A stretch of DNA of 64,000 nucleotides, taken from Streptomyces phaeofaciens. GTDB taxonomy: Bacteria; Actinomycetota; Actinomycetes; Streptomycetales; Streptomycetaceae. The notes beneath the pieces are model-generated. The model ran no database searches, had not been told where the DNA came from, and saw only the letters and a program-made list of their open reading frames with translations. The DNA lies in NCBI RefSeq assembly GCF_014648915.1, contig NZ_BMSA01000001.1:620001-684000 (forward strand), given 5' to 3'. A program made the translations under genes and the position numbers. Shown one piece after another: positions 8,025 through 16,257 of this stretch (its first letter is position 1; each line of letters opens with the position of its first letter).

Positions 8025-11000
8025 TCAGACCCCCCGGCCCTCCGGATCCCGCAGCCGCCCGGCGTTCGCCGGGTCGGCCAGCATGCGGCGCACCGCGGGC
8101 GCGGGCAGCCGGATCACCACCGGAGCCGGCAGCGTCACCTCGCGCACGGCCGTCGTGGCGCGGCCGCCGCGGACCCGGTCGCTCACCCGCGCCACGACGC
8201 GCACGTCCAGCGTGAACTGCACCAGAACCGATTCGGCCTTCGGCTTGTGCAGCGGCATCGAACCGCCGGAGCCGGCGGCCGTGGCGGTGCCGCTCCCGGA
8301 GCCGTCCGCGGTGCCGAGGAGCTGGTTCATCCGGAACTCGTCCGCGTTCAGCACTCCCGCGCCGAACAGGCCGCGCGCCTGCTTGCCGTGCTCGTTCGCC
8401 TGCTGTCCGTCCGTGCCCGTCGGACGAGGCGCGTCGAGCGTGCTCTGCGCGACGGTCTCGAAGGTCATCTTGTCGCCCACGCCGAGCACCCGGCCGTCGC
8501 GCAGCCGGGCGTGCAGCGAGGTGCGCAGATCCTGGCCGGACGCGCCCGTGGCGTGCACCGGCGGCAGATCGACGCCCGCGGCGGTCAGCAGCGGCAGCGC
8601 CGCGGTCAGCCACTCGGTGGAGACGGCCTCCCGCAGCAGGTGGAAGGCGGCCTCGCCGCCGGTACGGAACCGTGCGCCGCCGCCCGCCCGGCGTACGGCG
8701 TCGTCGACCGCCTGCCGTACCCGGGGTGCGCCCTGGAAGCCGTTCACCTGGGCCTCCATGGGCAGCCTGACCCCCGAGGCCCGCCACGGGCCGAGCCGGT
8801 CGGCACCGGCGTCCCCGGCGTCCACGGCGTGCACGCCGACCCGCTGGGGCGGCACCGGGGCCAGCCGCGACAGCGCCCGCAGATCCGCCTCCAGGACCCG
8901 GTGGGTCAGGCTCAGCCCCGTCAGCGGAGCGAGCGCCACCCGGCGGTCGCCGTCGAAGACCTCCAGGGTCGCCTCGATCGGTACGTGCATCCGGGCCGAC
9001 GGGGCGGAGGACGCCTCGGCGACGGTCTTCACGCCCAGCTGGGCGCGGCCGACGGCCGCGGAGCGGCGCGCGTCGACGGACCCCAGGCCGAGGCCGCCGG
9101 CCGCGCCGACGCTCTTCAGCTGCCCGGCGCCTTCGTCGGGCTTGCCGGCGCCGGCGAGGACCGCCTCGACACCCCGGGAGTCGCTCTCGTCGTGCGCGGA
9201 GGCCCGCTGGGCCGCGGCCGAGGTGATGTACTCCATGTCCCGCTGGTCGGAGGCCGTCTCCAGGTAGGTGCCCCGCCCGGTCCTGCGGACGCGGAACACC
9301 GCCCGGTAGGGCCGTCTGCGCCCGTCGAACAGCTCGACGCCCACCCCGCCGTCCATCGCGCTCGCCAGCAGGCCGGCCGAGCCGTCCCGGTCGAGCACCC
9401 GCAGCAGCCGCTGCACATTGTCGTTGCGGTCCGTCAGCCGGGTGCGGGGGAGCAGCTCGTCGGCGAGCGGGCGGCCGAGGCGCTCGCGCACCGCCGCCAG
9501 CAGCGGCACGAAGTCGGGCAGATCCTCGATCATGCCGAAGCCGAGCGGAAGGTGCTGCGCCAGGGCCGGGACGGGCGCCGGGGGGATCAGGGGCGCGTTG
9601 CGCGGGGCGCCGACCGCCGACTCCGTGTCCTCGGTGGCCCGCGACGTCCCCGCGCCCGTGGACGTGCCGGCCGCGGCGCCGGCCTGCGCCGCGCCCGCGC
9701 CCGCGCCCGTGTCCGTGTCCGTGTCGGTGTCCGTGTCCTTGTTCTTGCCCTTGCCCTTGTTCTTGTCGGCAGCCTCGCCCGGTACCTTCAGCCCCGCCGC
9801 GCGCAGCTGGCTCTCCGTCAGCCACACGGCGACCGCCCCCGGCACCGTACGGCTGCCGCGGGTGACGTACGGCCCGCCACCCGTCACCGCGACCTCGGCG
9901 ACCATCCGCACCACCAGGTCGCACCGGACCAGGTGGAGCGGGGTCTTGCGGGAGGTGTGCGCGTTGCGTTCCACCGTGCCGACCAGGGTGGACGCCGTGG
10001 TGTCGCCGCTGCCCAGGCTGCGGCCCGCCGAGAGGCCCCCGGCGAGACGCCATTCGGGGCCGTTGCCCGCCCCCATGAGGCCGCCCTGCGCGGACAGGGA
10101 GTGCGTGGTCCCTTCCTGCCCGGTGACCTGGTGTCCGCCCATGACGAACGTCTCGGTGCCCGCTCCCGTGGCCTGGTGCACGATCTGTGGCGCGGTCAGC
10201 GCGAACCGGGTGCCGACCGCGCCGTTCAGTCCGGCCAGCCGTCGTGCGTGGCGCAGGTTGTTCACCACCCAGCCCGCCGACACGGCCTGCCGCAGCGCCG
10301 CGGTCATGGCCTGCGGGCTGAACCGATCCTCGATCGCGAGCCGCGGCGCGAGCCCCTCCGCCTGGAGCGCCCGGTCCTCGCGCGCCTCCCGGTTGCGCGC
10401 GGCGGCCTTCGCCAGCAGCTCGAAGGCCAGGTCCCGGACCGGCTGTCCGTCCCCGACGGTCTCCACCAGCGTCCAGTCCCGCACGCCCCGCCGGGCGCCC
10501 GTCTGCCGCTGCGTCAGGCCTGCCAGGTCCCCGATGCCCGCCGCCGGGAACTCGGCGGGCACGTCACGGTGGCCCGCGGTGCGTGCGGCGGCCGTCGCGT
10601 CCAGCCGCGCCTTGGCGTCGTCGTCCAGGGTGAAGGCGGTGGGGGTGAGCAGCCGGACGTCCTGCGCGTCGAGCGGAAGCGACGCGAGCGAACGGGCCTC
10701 CGGCACGTCCCGGCCCGGCGCGCCGGGCGTGAGGGAGCGGGCGGCCTTGCGCTGCCGGGACGTCATCGTGACGTCCACGTTCAGGCTCAGCGCCCCGCCG
10801 AACACGCTCGCGTCCTCCGCGCCGTTGGTGAGGACGTCCGTGCGCACGGTGGGCCCGGCCTGGCCGCGCCGGGTCGTCGTACGGCCCTTCTCGGCGCGCG
10901 CCGACATCGTCAGGGCGCCGGGGATCAACCGGAACTGGCCCAGTGCCATTCCGCCGACCGAGCGTGAACTGGCGCGCCCGCTCTGGAGGTTGCTCGTCAC

Positions 11001-13211
11001 GCCCGAGTGGCTGCGCACCAGCCAGTCCTGGATGTCGCCCAGATAGCCGGTCTCGCGGAGCGAGCCGGTGACCCTCAGCTGGACGTCGTGCGTGTGGAAG
11101 CGGGACTTGCGGCGCAGCCGCACCCGGACCCCGGTCGACAGCAACTGGTCCTTGTTCACCCGCAGGTTGGTCTCCGACAGGACGGTGGCCAGCTCACGGT
11201 AGTTGCGCCGCTGGACCTCGGCGTCCTCGGGGTCGAGGTCGCGCGGCTGCCGCTCCTCCCCGAAGGCGGGCAGATAGCCGGCGAGCCGCGCGTCGGTGGC
11301 GAACAGCCGCTGCACGGCCCGCATCATCGGCGCGGTGTCCAGCCGGCTGATCGCCACACTGGAGCCCATCGCGCCGAACGGCAGGTGCCGTACGACGTGT
11401 TCGGGGGCCTCACCCTCGGCCCGCTCACCGGTCCCGGCCTCGGCCTCGGTCCCGGCCTCGGTCCCGGCCTCCTCGTCGGTCGCCCGGGCCTTTCCCTTGC
11501 CCTTGCCCTTTCCTTTGACGTCCGCGACCGGCCGTGCGACGAACGCCCCGGCCGTCACCCCCTCCGGCAGCGGCAGCCCCAGCTCCTGGGCCTCGTCGGC
11601 ACGCAGGGAGATCCACACCCGCATCGAGTGGTGCGCCGTACGGCCGCCGCCGCGCGCCCTGGTCAGCGGGGACTCGGGGCCGGTGCCCTCGACGGTGAAC
11701 AGCACGGTCCCGAGGTAGAGCACCTTGTCACCGCGCACCTCGGCACCCTGACGGCTGGAGACGGTCTGCTCGGCCACCGTGAACCGTGCCTTGCGAGCGC
11801 CGACGACCGGCATCACGGTGCCACGCACGGCGGCCGCGTTGCCCAGGACACCGAACCCCGCCGCCGGACCGACCCCGAACGCGCCGCCGCGCCCCTTGCC
11901 CGCGGTGTCCGTCACCGAATGCTGCGTCTGCTGATGCGTGCGCAGCTGGGTCCTGCCGGTGCTCCAGCCCGGAGCCAGCGCGGTGATCGCGGCACGCATC
12001 CGATAGGTGCCGGTGGTGGTGCCGTCGCGGCTGGTCAGATCCTCGCCGACGATCCCGTCCCGCAGCAGCCGGGGCAGGTCCTCCAGCACGGCCGCGGTGG
12101 ACGTGGCCTCGTACAGACGGGCCCGGCCCGGAGCGCCGGGCCAGGTCAGGGACGGGTGCAGCGCGGAGGCGACCGCGTCGAACAGCCCGCCGCCGCCCTG
12201 GTGCGGGGCGGCCGCGTCCGAGACGGCGAGCGGGGCCATGGAGTCGGCCAGCGACACCCGCCGGGCGGTGCCGGGGGCCACCGGGCGCGGGCGGGGTGCG
12301 GGCCCGGCGGCGGCCGGCACCAGGTGTTCGGTCGGCACCCGCATGGTGAGGGTGCCGGAGCCGCCGAAACTCTGGGGGGACCGTTCACCGTCCTTGACGA
12401 TCCGTACGCCGTAGCGCACCCGGCGTGGCACCTCGACGGATCCCTTGTCGCTGCGCAGCACGCGCGGCTCCGCCGTGCTGCGCTGGGTGCGGGAGTCCCG
12501 GGACGACTGGAAGGGCTGGGCGTTGACGGTGGCCGCCCCGCCGACCCAGACGCCGGGCGCGACCGGGGCCAGCCCGAACGCGGTGAACGCCGCGCCCTTC
12601 GACGCGGACGAACCCGTGCCCTGCGCGACGGCGGAGGCCGTGTTGTGCTGCACGTCCACCTTGGTGGCCGCGCCCTCGCCGTCCAGGGCCGCCGGGGAGA
12701 ACGTGCCGGGGCGATCGTCGTCGGCGGGGGAGACGGTGACCGTCACGTCGTAGTGGTCGGCGCCCCGGGGCCCGGTGACGGCGAAGGCCCGGCCGCGCCC
12801 GTAGAAGGACTCGGGGCGCCCGGCGAGTTCCGCCGCGATCTCGGCGACCGTGCCGTCCCGGCGCCCGACGACGGTGACCAGGGTGGTGGTGACGAACTCC
12901 TGGCCGGTCAGCCCGTACGCCGTGGACAGCCCCGCCGCCTCCATGTCCCGGAGATACGGGGGGAGTTCGAGGGCGTCGTCGCCGACCTCGGCGATGGCGG
13001 GCGGCACCTGGGCGGGCCGGGCGCGGCGGCCGGACGGGCCGGCGGTGCCCAGCGCGGCGACGGTCGCCGCGTTCCCCGCGGTCTGTTGCAGCCCCAGCAG
13101 GGGATGCGCCCCGGCGCCTCGCCCGCCCGTCCGGGCCTGCCGCCCCGGTCGGGGTGCCCGCTCGCGGGGAGTGCCGTGACGGTCGTCGCCCGCCTGTCGA
13201 TGATCTAGCAC
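8025..13211 (-). CDS. Giant multi-module protein with LQ-TAGN motif, possible injection-system cargo or toxin
   Basis: About 1,728 residues from GTG 13211; in-frame codons up to 13379 exist and the start is uncertain. Near residues 35-47 sits HPLLGLQQTAGNAATVAAL, the LQxxAGNxAV-type motif found in DUF4157-containing and contractile-injection-system-associated proteins. The rest shows about six related modules, each an amphipathic helix (e.g. LREAVSTEWL, LRQAVSAGWV) followed by alternating beta-type strands with Ser/Thr/Gly-rich loops; several close with a strand-helix of the form VWISLRADEAQELGLPLPEG. Two charged low-complexity linkers (about residues 560-600 and 1145-1190) divide it. There is no signal peptide or membrane helix and no recognised enzymatic domain. 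No injection-system genes lie in the window, so cargo or toxin roles are inference. Confidence 0.7.
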   Translation of the reverse strand: MLDHRQAGDDRHGTPRERAPRPGRQARTGGRGAGAHPLLGLQQTAGNAATVAALGTAGPSGRRARPAQVPPAIAEVGDDALELPPYLRDMEAAGLSTAYGLTGQEFVTTTLVTVVGRRDGTVAEIAAELAGRPESFYGRGRAFAVTGPRGADHYDVTVTVSPADDDRPGTFSPAALDGEGAATKVDVQHNTASAVAQGTGSSASKGAAFTAFGLAPVAPGVWVGGAATVNAQPFQSSRDSRTQRSTAEPRVLRSDKGSVEVPRRVRYGVRIVKDGERSPQSFGGSGTLTMRVPTEHLVPAAAGPAPRPRPVAPGTARRVSLADSMAPLAVSDAAAPHQGGGGLFDAVASALHPSLTWPGAPGRARLYEATSTAAVLEDLPRLLRDGIVGEDLTSRDGTTTGTYRMRAAITALAPGWSTGRTQLRTHQQTQHSVTDTAGKGRGGAFGVGPAAGFGVLGNAAAVRGTVMPVVGARKARFTVAEQTVSSRQGAEVRGDKVLYLGTVLFTVEGTGPESPLTRARGGGRTAHHSMRVWISLRADEAQELGLPLPEGVTAGAFVARPVADVKGKGKGKGKARATDEEAGTEAGTEAEAGTGERAEGEAPEHVVRHLPFGAMGSSVAISRLDTAPMMRAVQRLFATDARLAGYLPAFGEERQPRDLDPEDAEVQRRNYRELATVLSETNLRVNKDQLLSTGVRVRLRRKSRFHTHDVQLRVTGSLRETGYLGDIQDWLVRSHSGVTSNLQSGRASSRSVGGMALGQFRLIPGALTMSARAEKGRTTTRRGQAGPTVRTDVLTNGAEDASVFGGALSLNVDVTMTSRQRKAARSLTPGAPGRDVPEARSLASLPLDAQDVRLLTPTAFTLDDDAKARLDATAAARTAGHRDVPAEFPAAGIGDLAGLTQRQTGARRGVRDWTLVETVGDGQPVRDLAFELLAKAAARNREAREDRALQAEGLAPRLAIEDRFSPQAMTAALRQAVSAGWVVNNLRHARRLAGLNGAVGTRFALTAPQIVHQATGAGTETFVMGGHQVTGQEGTTHSLSAQGGLMGAGNGPEWRLAGGLSAGRSLGSGDTTASTLVGTVERNAHTSRKTPLHLVRCDLVVRMVAEVAVTGGGPYVTRGSRTVPGAVAVWLTESQLRAAGLKVPGEAADKNKGKGKNKDTDTDTDTDTGAGAGAAQAGAAAGTSTGAGTSRATEDTESAVGAPRNAPLIPPAPVPALAQHLPLGFGMIEDLPDFVPLLAAVRERLGRPLADELLPRTRLTDRNDNVQRLLRVLDRDGSAGLLASAMDGGVGVELFDGRRRPYRAVFRVRRTGRGTYLETASDQRDMEYITSAAAQRASAHDESDSRGVEAVLAGAGKPDEGAGQLKSVGAAGGLGLGSVDARRSAAVGRAQLGVKTVAEASSAPSARMHVPIEATLEVFDGDRRVALAPLTGLSLTHRVLEADLRALSRLAPVPPQRVGVHAVDAGDAGADRLGPWRASGVRLPMEAQVNGFQGAPRVRQAVDDAVRRAGGGARFRTGGEAAFHLLREAVSTEWLTAALPLLTAAGVDLPPVHATGASGQDLRTSLHARLRDGRVLGVGDKMTFETVAQSTLDAPRPTGTDGQQANEHGKQARGLFGAGVLNADEFRMNQLLGTADGSGSGTATAAGSGGSMPLHKPKAESVLVQFTLDVRVVARVSDRVRGGRATTAVREVTLPAPVVIRLPAPAVRRMLADPANAGRLRDPEGRGV
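9703..9775 (-). repeat. Hexanucleotide-type repeat coding a DTDTDT/KNKGKG linker
   Basis: Plus-strand GTGTCC and CTTGCC/CTTGTT hexamers repeat here, encoding alternating Asp-Thr pairs after a Lys/Asn/Gly run in the giant protein. Because the unit is six bases, expansion or contraction keeps frame. It marks a flexible linker between modules. Confidence 0.8.
11430..11520 (-). repeat. In-frame repeat coding a KGKGKG / TEAGTEAG linker
   Basis: Repeated TCCCGGCCTCGG units and CTTGCC hexamers encode a Lys-Gly run followed by Thr-Glu-Ala-Gly repeats in the giant protein. The composition matches the second linker near 9740, so two module boundaries share the same kind of spacer. Confidence 0.75.
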
Positions 13212-13404
13212 GCGCGCCAGCGTAGGGACGATCCGGCGGTCGGTCAGGCGGCGCGTCAAGTGTTCAACTCCCGTACGCCCGCGCGTCGTCGGGACTCTGT
13301 GCACGGAGAAGTGACACGGCGTCCGGAGATTCATGGCGTATGCACGTATCGTGGAGTCCGATCGCCGGGAGGCGATCACCGGATGTCATGACCACCGGGG
13401 GTCT

Positions 13405-13519
13405 TCGGCCCTCCGTGGGGCGAAGAATCGGCCCTCCGTGGGGCGAAGAATCGGCCCTCCGTGGGGCGAAGAATCGGCCCTCCGTGGGGCGAAGAATCGG
13501 CCCTCCGTGGGGCGAAGAA
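13405..13519 (+). repeat. Five perfect tandem copies of a 23-bp unit upstream of the stress-protein gene
   Basis: Copies begin at 13405, 13428, 13451, 13474 and 13497 and are identical. Each runs from TCGGCCCTCC to GGGGCGAAGAA and is quasi-palindromic, with TCGGCCC and GGGGCGA able to pair around a 5-base loop with one mismatch. The array ends 15 bases before the ATG of the universal stress protein, so it lies in its leader or promoter. The rest of 13212-13534, the divergent gap to the giant gene, shows no gene. Confidence 0.95.
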
Positions 13520-13534
13520 GGGGAAGAGAAGTCC

Positions 13535-13966
13535 ATGTTCCAGCGCATTCTGGTCGCCGTCGACGCGACTCCCGCCCGCCATGCCGTCGTCCGCCTGGCC
13601 GGCGGCCTGGCCTCGCTGACCGGTGCCGAGGTCCGTGTGGTCCACGTCGTCGCGTCGGCCGCCACGCTCGCCGCCGTCGTCCCCCTGGAGGGCGACGACG
13701 AGGCCAAGGCCGTCCTCGACGACGCCGTGACGGCCCTGCGGGAGCGGGGTGTCGCGGCCGAGGCCACCCTCGCGACCGGGCTGACCACGCAGATAGCCAC
13801 CACCATCGCCGAGGCCGCCGACCTCTTCGACGCCGACCTTCTCGTCCTGGGCCCTCACCACCGGAGCCTGGTCGAGACGTTCTTCACTCCGCGGGTCAGC
13901 GACACCGTCGCGCACGGCAGCACCCGGGCCGTCCTCCTCGCCCCGGAGAAGCCGGCCGAGGACTGA
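13535..13966 (+). CDS. Universal stress protein (UspA family)
   Basis: A single-domain 143-residue Usp. It starts MFQRILVAVDATPARHAVV, the usual first strand and loop, and ends with LVLGPHHRSLVETFFTPRVS and GSTRAVLLAP. The ATP-binding signature G-2X-G-9X-G(S/T) is degenerate (GPHH rather than GxxG), so nucleotide binding is uncertain. ATG 13535 is chosen for the canonical N-terminus with a purine-rich GGGGAAGAGAAG leader; reading further upstream would translate the 23-bp repeats. The gene is flanked by two unrelated tandem arrays. Confidence 0.88.
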   Translation: MFQRILVAVDATPARHAVVRLAGGLASLTGAEVRVVHVVASAATLAAVVPLEGDDEAKAVLDDAVTALRERGVAAEATLATGLTTQIATTIAEAADLFDADLLVLGPHHRSLVETFFTPRVSDTVAHGSTRAVLLAPEKPAED

Positions 13967-13973
13967 CCACGCC

Positions 13974-14108
13974 CGGACGGCTCCTGCCCCGCGGGGCGCC
14001 CGCACGGCTCCCGCCCTGCGGCGCGCTCGGACTGCTCCCGCCCTGCGGCGCGCTCGGACTGCTCCCGCCACGCGGCGCGTCCGGACGCCTCCCGCCCCGC
14101 GCGGGCGA
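13974..14108 (+). repeat. Five tandem copies of a 27-bp unit between convergent genes
   Basis: Units start at 13974, 14001, 14028, 14055 and 14082. The core is CGGACTGCTCCCGCCCTGCG and the two middle units are nearly identical while the ends have drifted. The array begins just after the stress-protein stop and ends 14 bases before the hydrolase stop, filling the convergent gap. GCGGGGCGC-type segments could fold, so it may serve as a terminator region. Confidence 0.9.
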
Positions 14109-14121
14109 CCTGCGCCGCCGC

Positions 14122-14991
14122 TCACTCCACGCGCCGCAGCGCCCACTCCAGGGAAGCGCTGAAGACGCTCTCCAGTTCGTCGTCCGGCAGGCCGACCCAC
14201 ACATGGTCGGCTCCCGGCACGATCCGCGTCTCCACCGGGACTCCCGCCTCCGTGAGCCGGGCGGCCAGGCGCCGGGTGTGGTCGCAGTCGACCATGGTGT
14301 CGTTCGCGCCGTGGGCCAGGAAGAACGGGGGAGCGCCGGGGCGTACGCCGTGGAGCGGGCTGGCCCGGGCGGCGAGTTCGGGGCGCGTGGCGGGCGCGCC
14401 GCCGAGCAGCAGGGCCTGAGGGGTGTGCGGGTCGTCGCCGTCCAGGGTGAGGTCGCTGGGCGCGTACCAGACGACGGCTCCGCGCACGCGCGGTGCCTCC
14501 TCGGTCTGCGCGAGCAGGGCGGCGAGGTGTCCGCCCGCCGACTCGCCCCACACCACGGTGCGGGTGGTGTCGACGCCCAGTTCGCCGGCGCGCCGTGCGA
14601 TCCAGGCCAGGGCGGCGCGGAGATCGTCCAGCGGGGCCGGGAACACCGCTTCGCCGCTGAGCCGGTAGTCGGCGGACGCGACGGCGAAGCCGGCGGCCGC
14701 GATGCGGGCGAGCGGCCCGGGGTGCCACCCGCGCATGCGGTGACCCATGTCCTCGCGGCGGCCCCGCCGCCAGGCCCCGCCGTGCACGAAGAGCAGGAGG
14801 GGCAGGGCATCGGCGTCGGCGTTCTCCGGGAGCCACAGGTCGAGTTCCGGCGGGCGGATCCCCGGCAACTCCGCGTAGGGCACCCCGCGCAGGAGACGTA
14901 CTCCGCCGCCGGCGGGGGCCGCCGGAGGCAGGGGCGCCACGTCCGGGTGGGGTGCGGCGATGAGCGGGCGCAGGTCGGCCGGGGCGGTCAC
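14122..14991 (-). CDS. Alpha/beta-hydrolase (HSL/carboxylesterase type)
   Basis: A 289-residue esterase-fold enzyme. The oxyanion motif LLLFVHGGAW, nucleophile elbow VVWGESAGGHLA (GxSxG), an acid in AHGANDTMVD and a catalytic His in GADHVWVG give a full hormone-sensitive-lipase-type triad. GTG 14991 overlaps the cupin stop as GTGA; GTG 15003 is an alternative. The tight coupling to a quercetin dioxygenase-like gene suggests it acts on the same pathway, possibly hydrolysing the ester (depside) that quercetin 2,3-dioxygenase makes. That substrate is inference. Confidence 0.82.
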   Translation of the reverse strand: MTAPADLRPLIAAPHPDVAPLPPAAPAGGGVRLLRGVPYAELPGIRPPELDLWLPENADADALPLLLFVHGGAWRRGRREDMGHRMRGWHPGPLARIAAAGFAVASADYRLSGEAVFPAPLDDLRAALAWIARRAGELGVDTTRTVVWGESAGGHLAALLAQTEEAPRVRGAVVWYAPSDLTLDGDDPHTPQALLLGGAPATRPELAARASPLHGVRPGAPPFFLAHGANDTMVDCDHTRRLAARLTEAGVPVETRIVPGADHVWVGLPDDELESVFSASLEWALRRVE

Positions 14992-15545
14992 GAGGTCCGC
15001 CACTGGTGGCCGGGAAGGAAGCGCACGTCGTACTGGGTGGGCACGGTGGCGAACTTCTCCCGCTCGGGGACGTAGGGCCGTTCGGGCAGGCCGTACGAGT
15101 CGACGGGGGTCCCCAGCTTCTCGAAGAACCGCTCGAAGGTGCCCCCGGGGCCCGCGGCGACGCCGACGATGCGGCTGCCGTGCCGCTCGATGCGGTAGGC
15201 GTGCGGACAGTTCTTGGGCACGAAGCCGAAGTCGCCGCTGGTGAGCAGCTTCTCGTACTGCTCCCCCGCGGTGTCCTCCACGAAGAGGCGCACCGCGCCG
15301 TCCGTCACGAAGAACACCTCGTAGGTGTCGGCGTGCAGATGGGCCGGGATGGTGTCGCCCTTCGGGCCCTCGCAGGTGAAGAAGTTGAAGGTGTTCTCGG
15401 TCTGCTCGCCGCCCGCGTACACCGTGAAGAGGTCGGTGAACAGATGGGCCCGGTCTCCCATGTCCTTCTCGATGAAGTAGGGCGTGCCCGGCACGGGGGG
15501 AATCCGGGAGGCGCGGCGGTGGCTGGTGGCGTACTCGAAAGTCAC
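14988..15545 (-). CDS. Quercetin 2,3-dioxygenase-like cupin
   Basis: A 185-residue monocupin. Metal ligands are visible as HLHADTYEVFF (two His and a Glu in HxHx4E spacing) and the later His in PKNCPHAYRI. FNFFTCEGPKGDTIPAHLHA and FERFFEKLGTPV are typical of bacterial quercetinases such as the monocupin QueD from Streptomyces sp. FLA. Such enzymes cleave the flavonol C-ring, releasing CO and a depside. Start is GTG 15545 with GGAGAT upstream. It is divergent from a MarR regulator across a palindrome and coupled to an esterase. Substrate is inferred from family. Confidence 0.82.
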   Translation of the reverse strand: MTFEYATSHRRASRIPPVPGTPYFIEKDMGDRAHLFTDLFTVYAGGEQTENTFNFFTCEGPKGDTIPAHLHADTYEVFFVTDGAVRLFVEDTAGEQYEKLLTSGDFGFVPKNCPHAYRIERHGSRIVGVAAGPGGTFERFFEKLGTPVDSYGLPERPYVPEREKFATVPTQYDVRFLPGHQWRTS

Positions 15546-15573
15546 GGGATCTCCATCGATCGGCTCCGAAGAA

Positions 15574-15590
15574 TGTCAGGTAGCCTGACA
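15574..15590. promoter_or_regulatory. Palindromic operator, probably for the MarR regulator
   Basis: TGTCAGGTAGCCTGACA is a perfect palindrome of two 7-base arms around TAG, lying 29 bases from the cupin start in the gap shared with the divergent MarR gene. Size and position suit a MarR dimer repressing both genes. Confidence 0.75.
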
Positions 15591-15709
15591 TAGGAGGTCG
15601 GGTACCGGCAAGACCTATGCTCGTCCTGCGGTCCGGGACGGCCCGGAAGGAACCGGGAAGACCCGGGAGAGCCCGGGGAACCGGGTGGTTCCGGGAGGTG
15701 GGGGAGCGT

Positions 15710-16171
15710 GTGAACGCTGGACGACGCGATCTGCCGCAGCTGCTGGGGGAAGCCCGCCGGTGGTTCGACGAAGGGCTGCTCGCCGCCCTGGAGCTGCGGC
15801 GTGCCGAGCAGGTCTCGACCACGCAGTTGCAGCTCTTCGCGGTGCTCGACGAGGAGGGCACGACCGTCTCGGAGCTGGCCCGGCGCATGGGCGTCACCCG
15901 GCAGACGGCCCACCAGACCGCGCACGGACTGATCGCGGCCGGACTGCTCGAACAGGCGCCGCATCCCGAGTCCGCCCGTCAGAAACTCATCCGGCGCACG
16001 GCGGCCGGCCGGCGCGCGCACGGCGAGGCGACGGCGATCCTCGACGAGCTGGAGCGCGTCCTCGCCGCGCGCATCGGCCCGGACGGGGTGCGGGCCCTGC
16101 GCGAGGCGCTGGAGCGGCCCTGGGGGCTGCCGGTGGTGGGGCGGCCCGAGGACGGGCGGCCAAAGGCCTGA
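15710..16171 (+). CDS. MarR-family transcriptional regulator
   Basis: A 153-residue winged-helix regulator. The recognition region reads TTVSELARRMGVTRQTAHQT, followed by a wing containing PESARQKLIRRTAAG. GTG 15710 is chosen because GGGAGG lies upstream and the reading further up is Arg/Gly-rich; the alternative start is 15617. It faces the cupin-esterase pair across TGTCAGGTAGCCTGACA and probably represses that pair until an aromatic ligand, perhaps a flavonoid, binds. Ligand is unknown. Confidence 0.85.
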   Translation: MNAGRRDLPQLLGEARRWFDEGLLAALELRRAEQVSTTQLQLFAVLDEEGTTVSELARRMGVTRQTAHQTAHGLIAAGLLEQAPHPESARQKLIRRTAAGRRAHGEATAILDELERVLAARIGPDGVRALREALERPWGLPVVGRPEDGRPKA

Positions 16172-16257
16172 ACCCGGCCGGCCCCGGCGGGGCGGGGGAG
16201 CGGGCGGACCGCCGGGTCAGGACGTCTTTGCGGGCCCGCGCCCGTGGTGCGGCGGGT

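Noticed and set aside
6475..10053. 1,192-codon minus-strand frame
   Set aside because: Arg/Gly/Ala-rich with no motif; overlaps the SenS/SenR genes and an alternative frame of the giant gene.
8247..10967. Plus-strand frame of about 900 codons opposite the giant gene
   Set aside because: Composition is typical of a complement shadow, with no start signal and no domain.
13405..13519. CRISPR array
   Set aside because: The 23-bp units are contiguous with no unique spacers and no cas genes are present. It is a simple tandem repeat.
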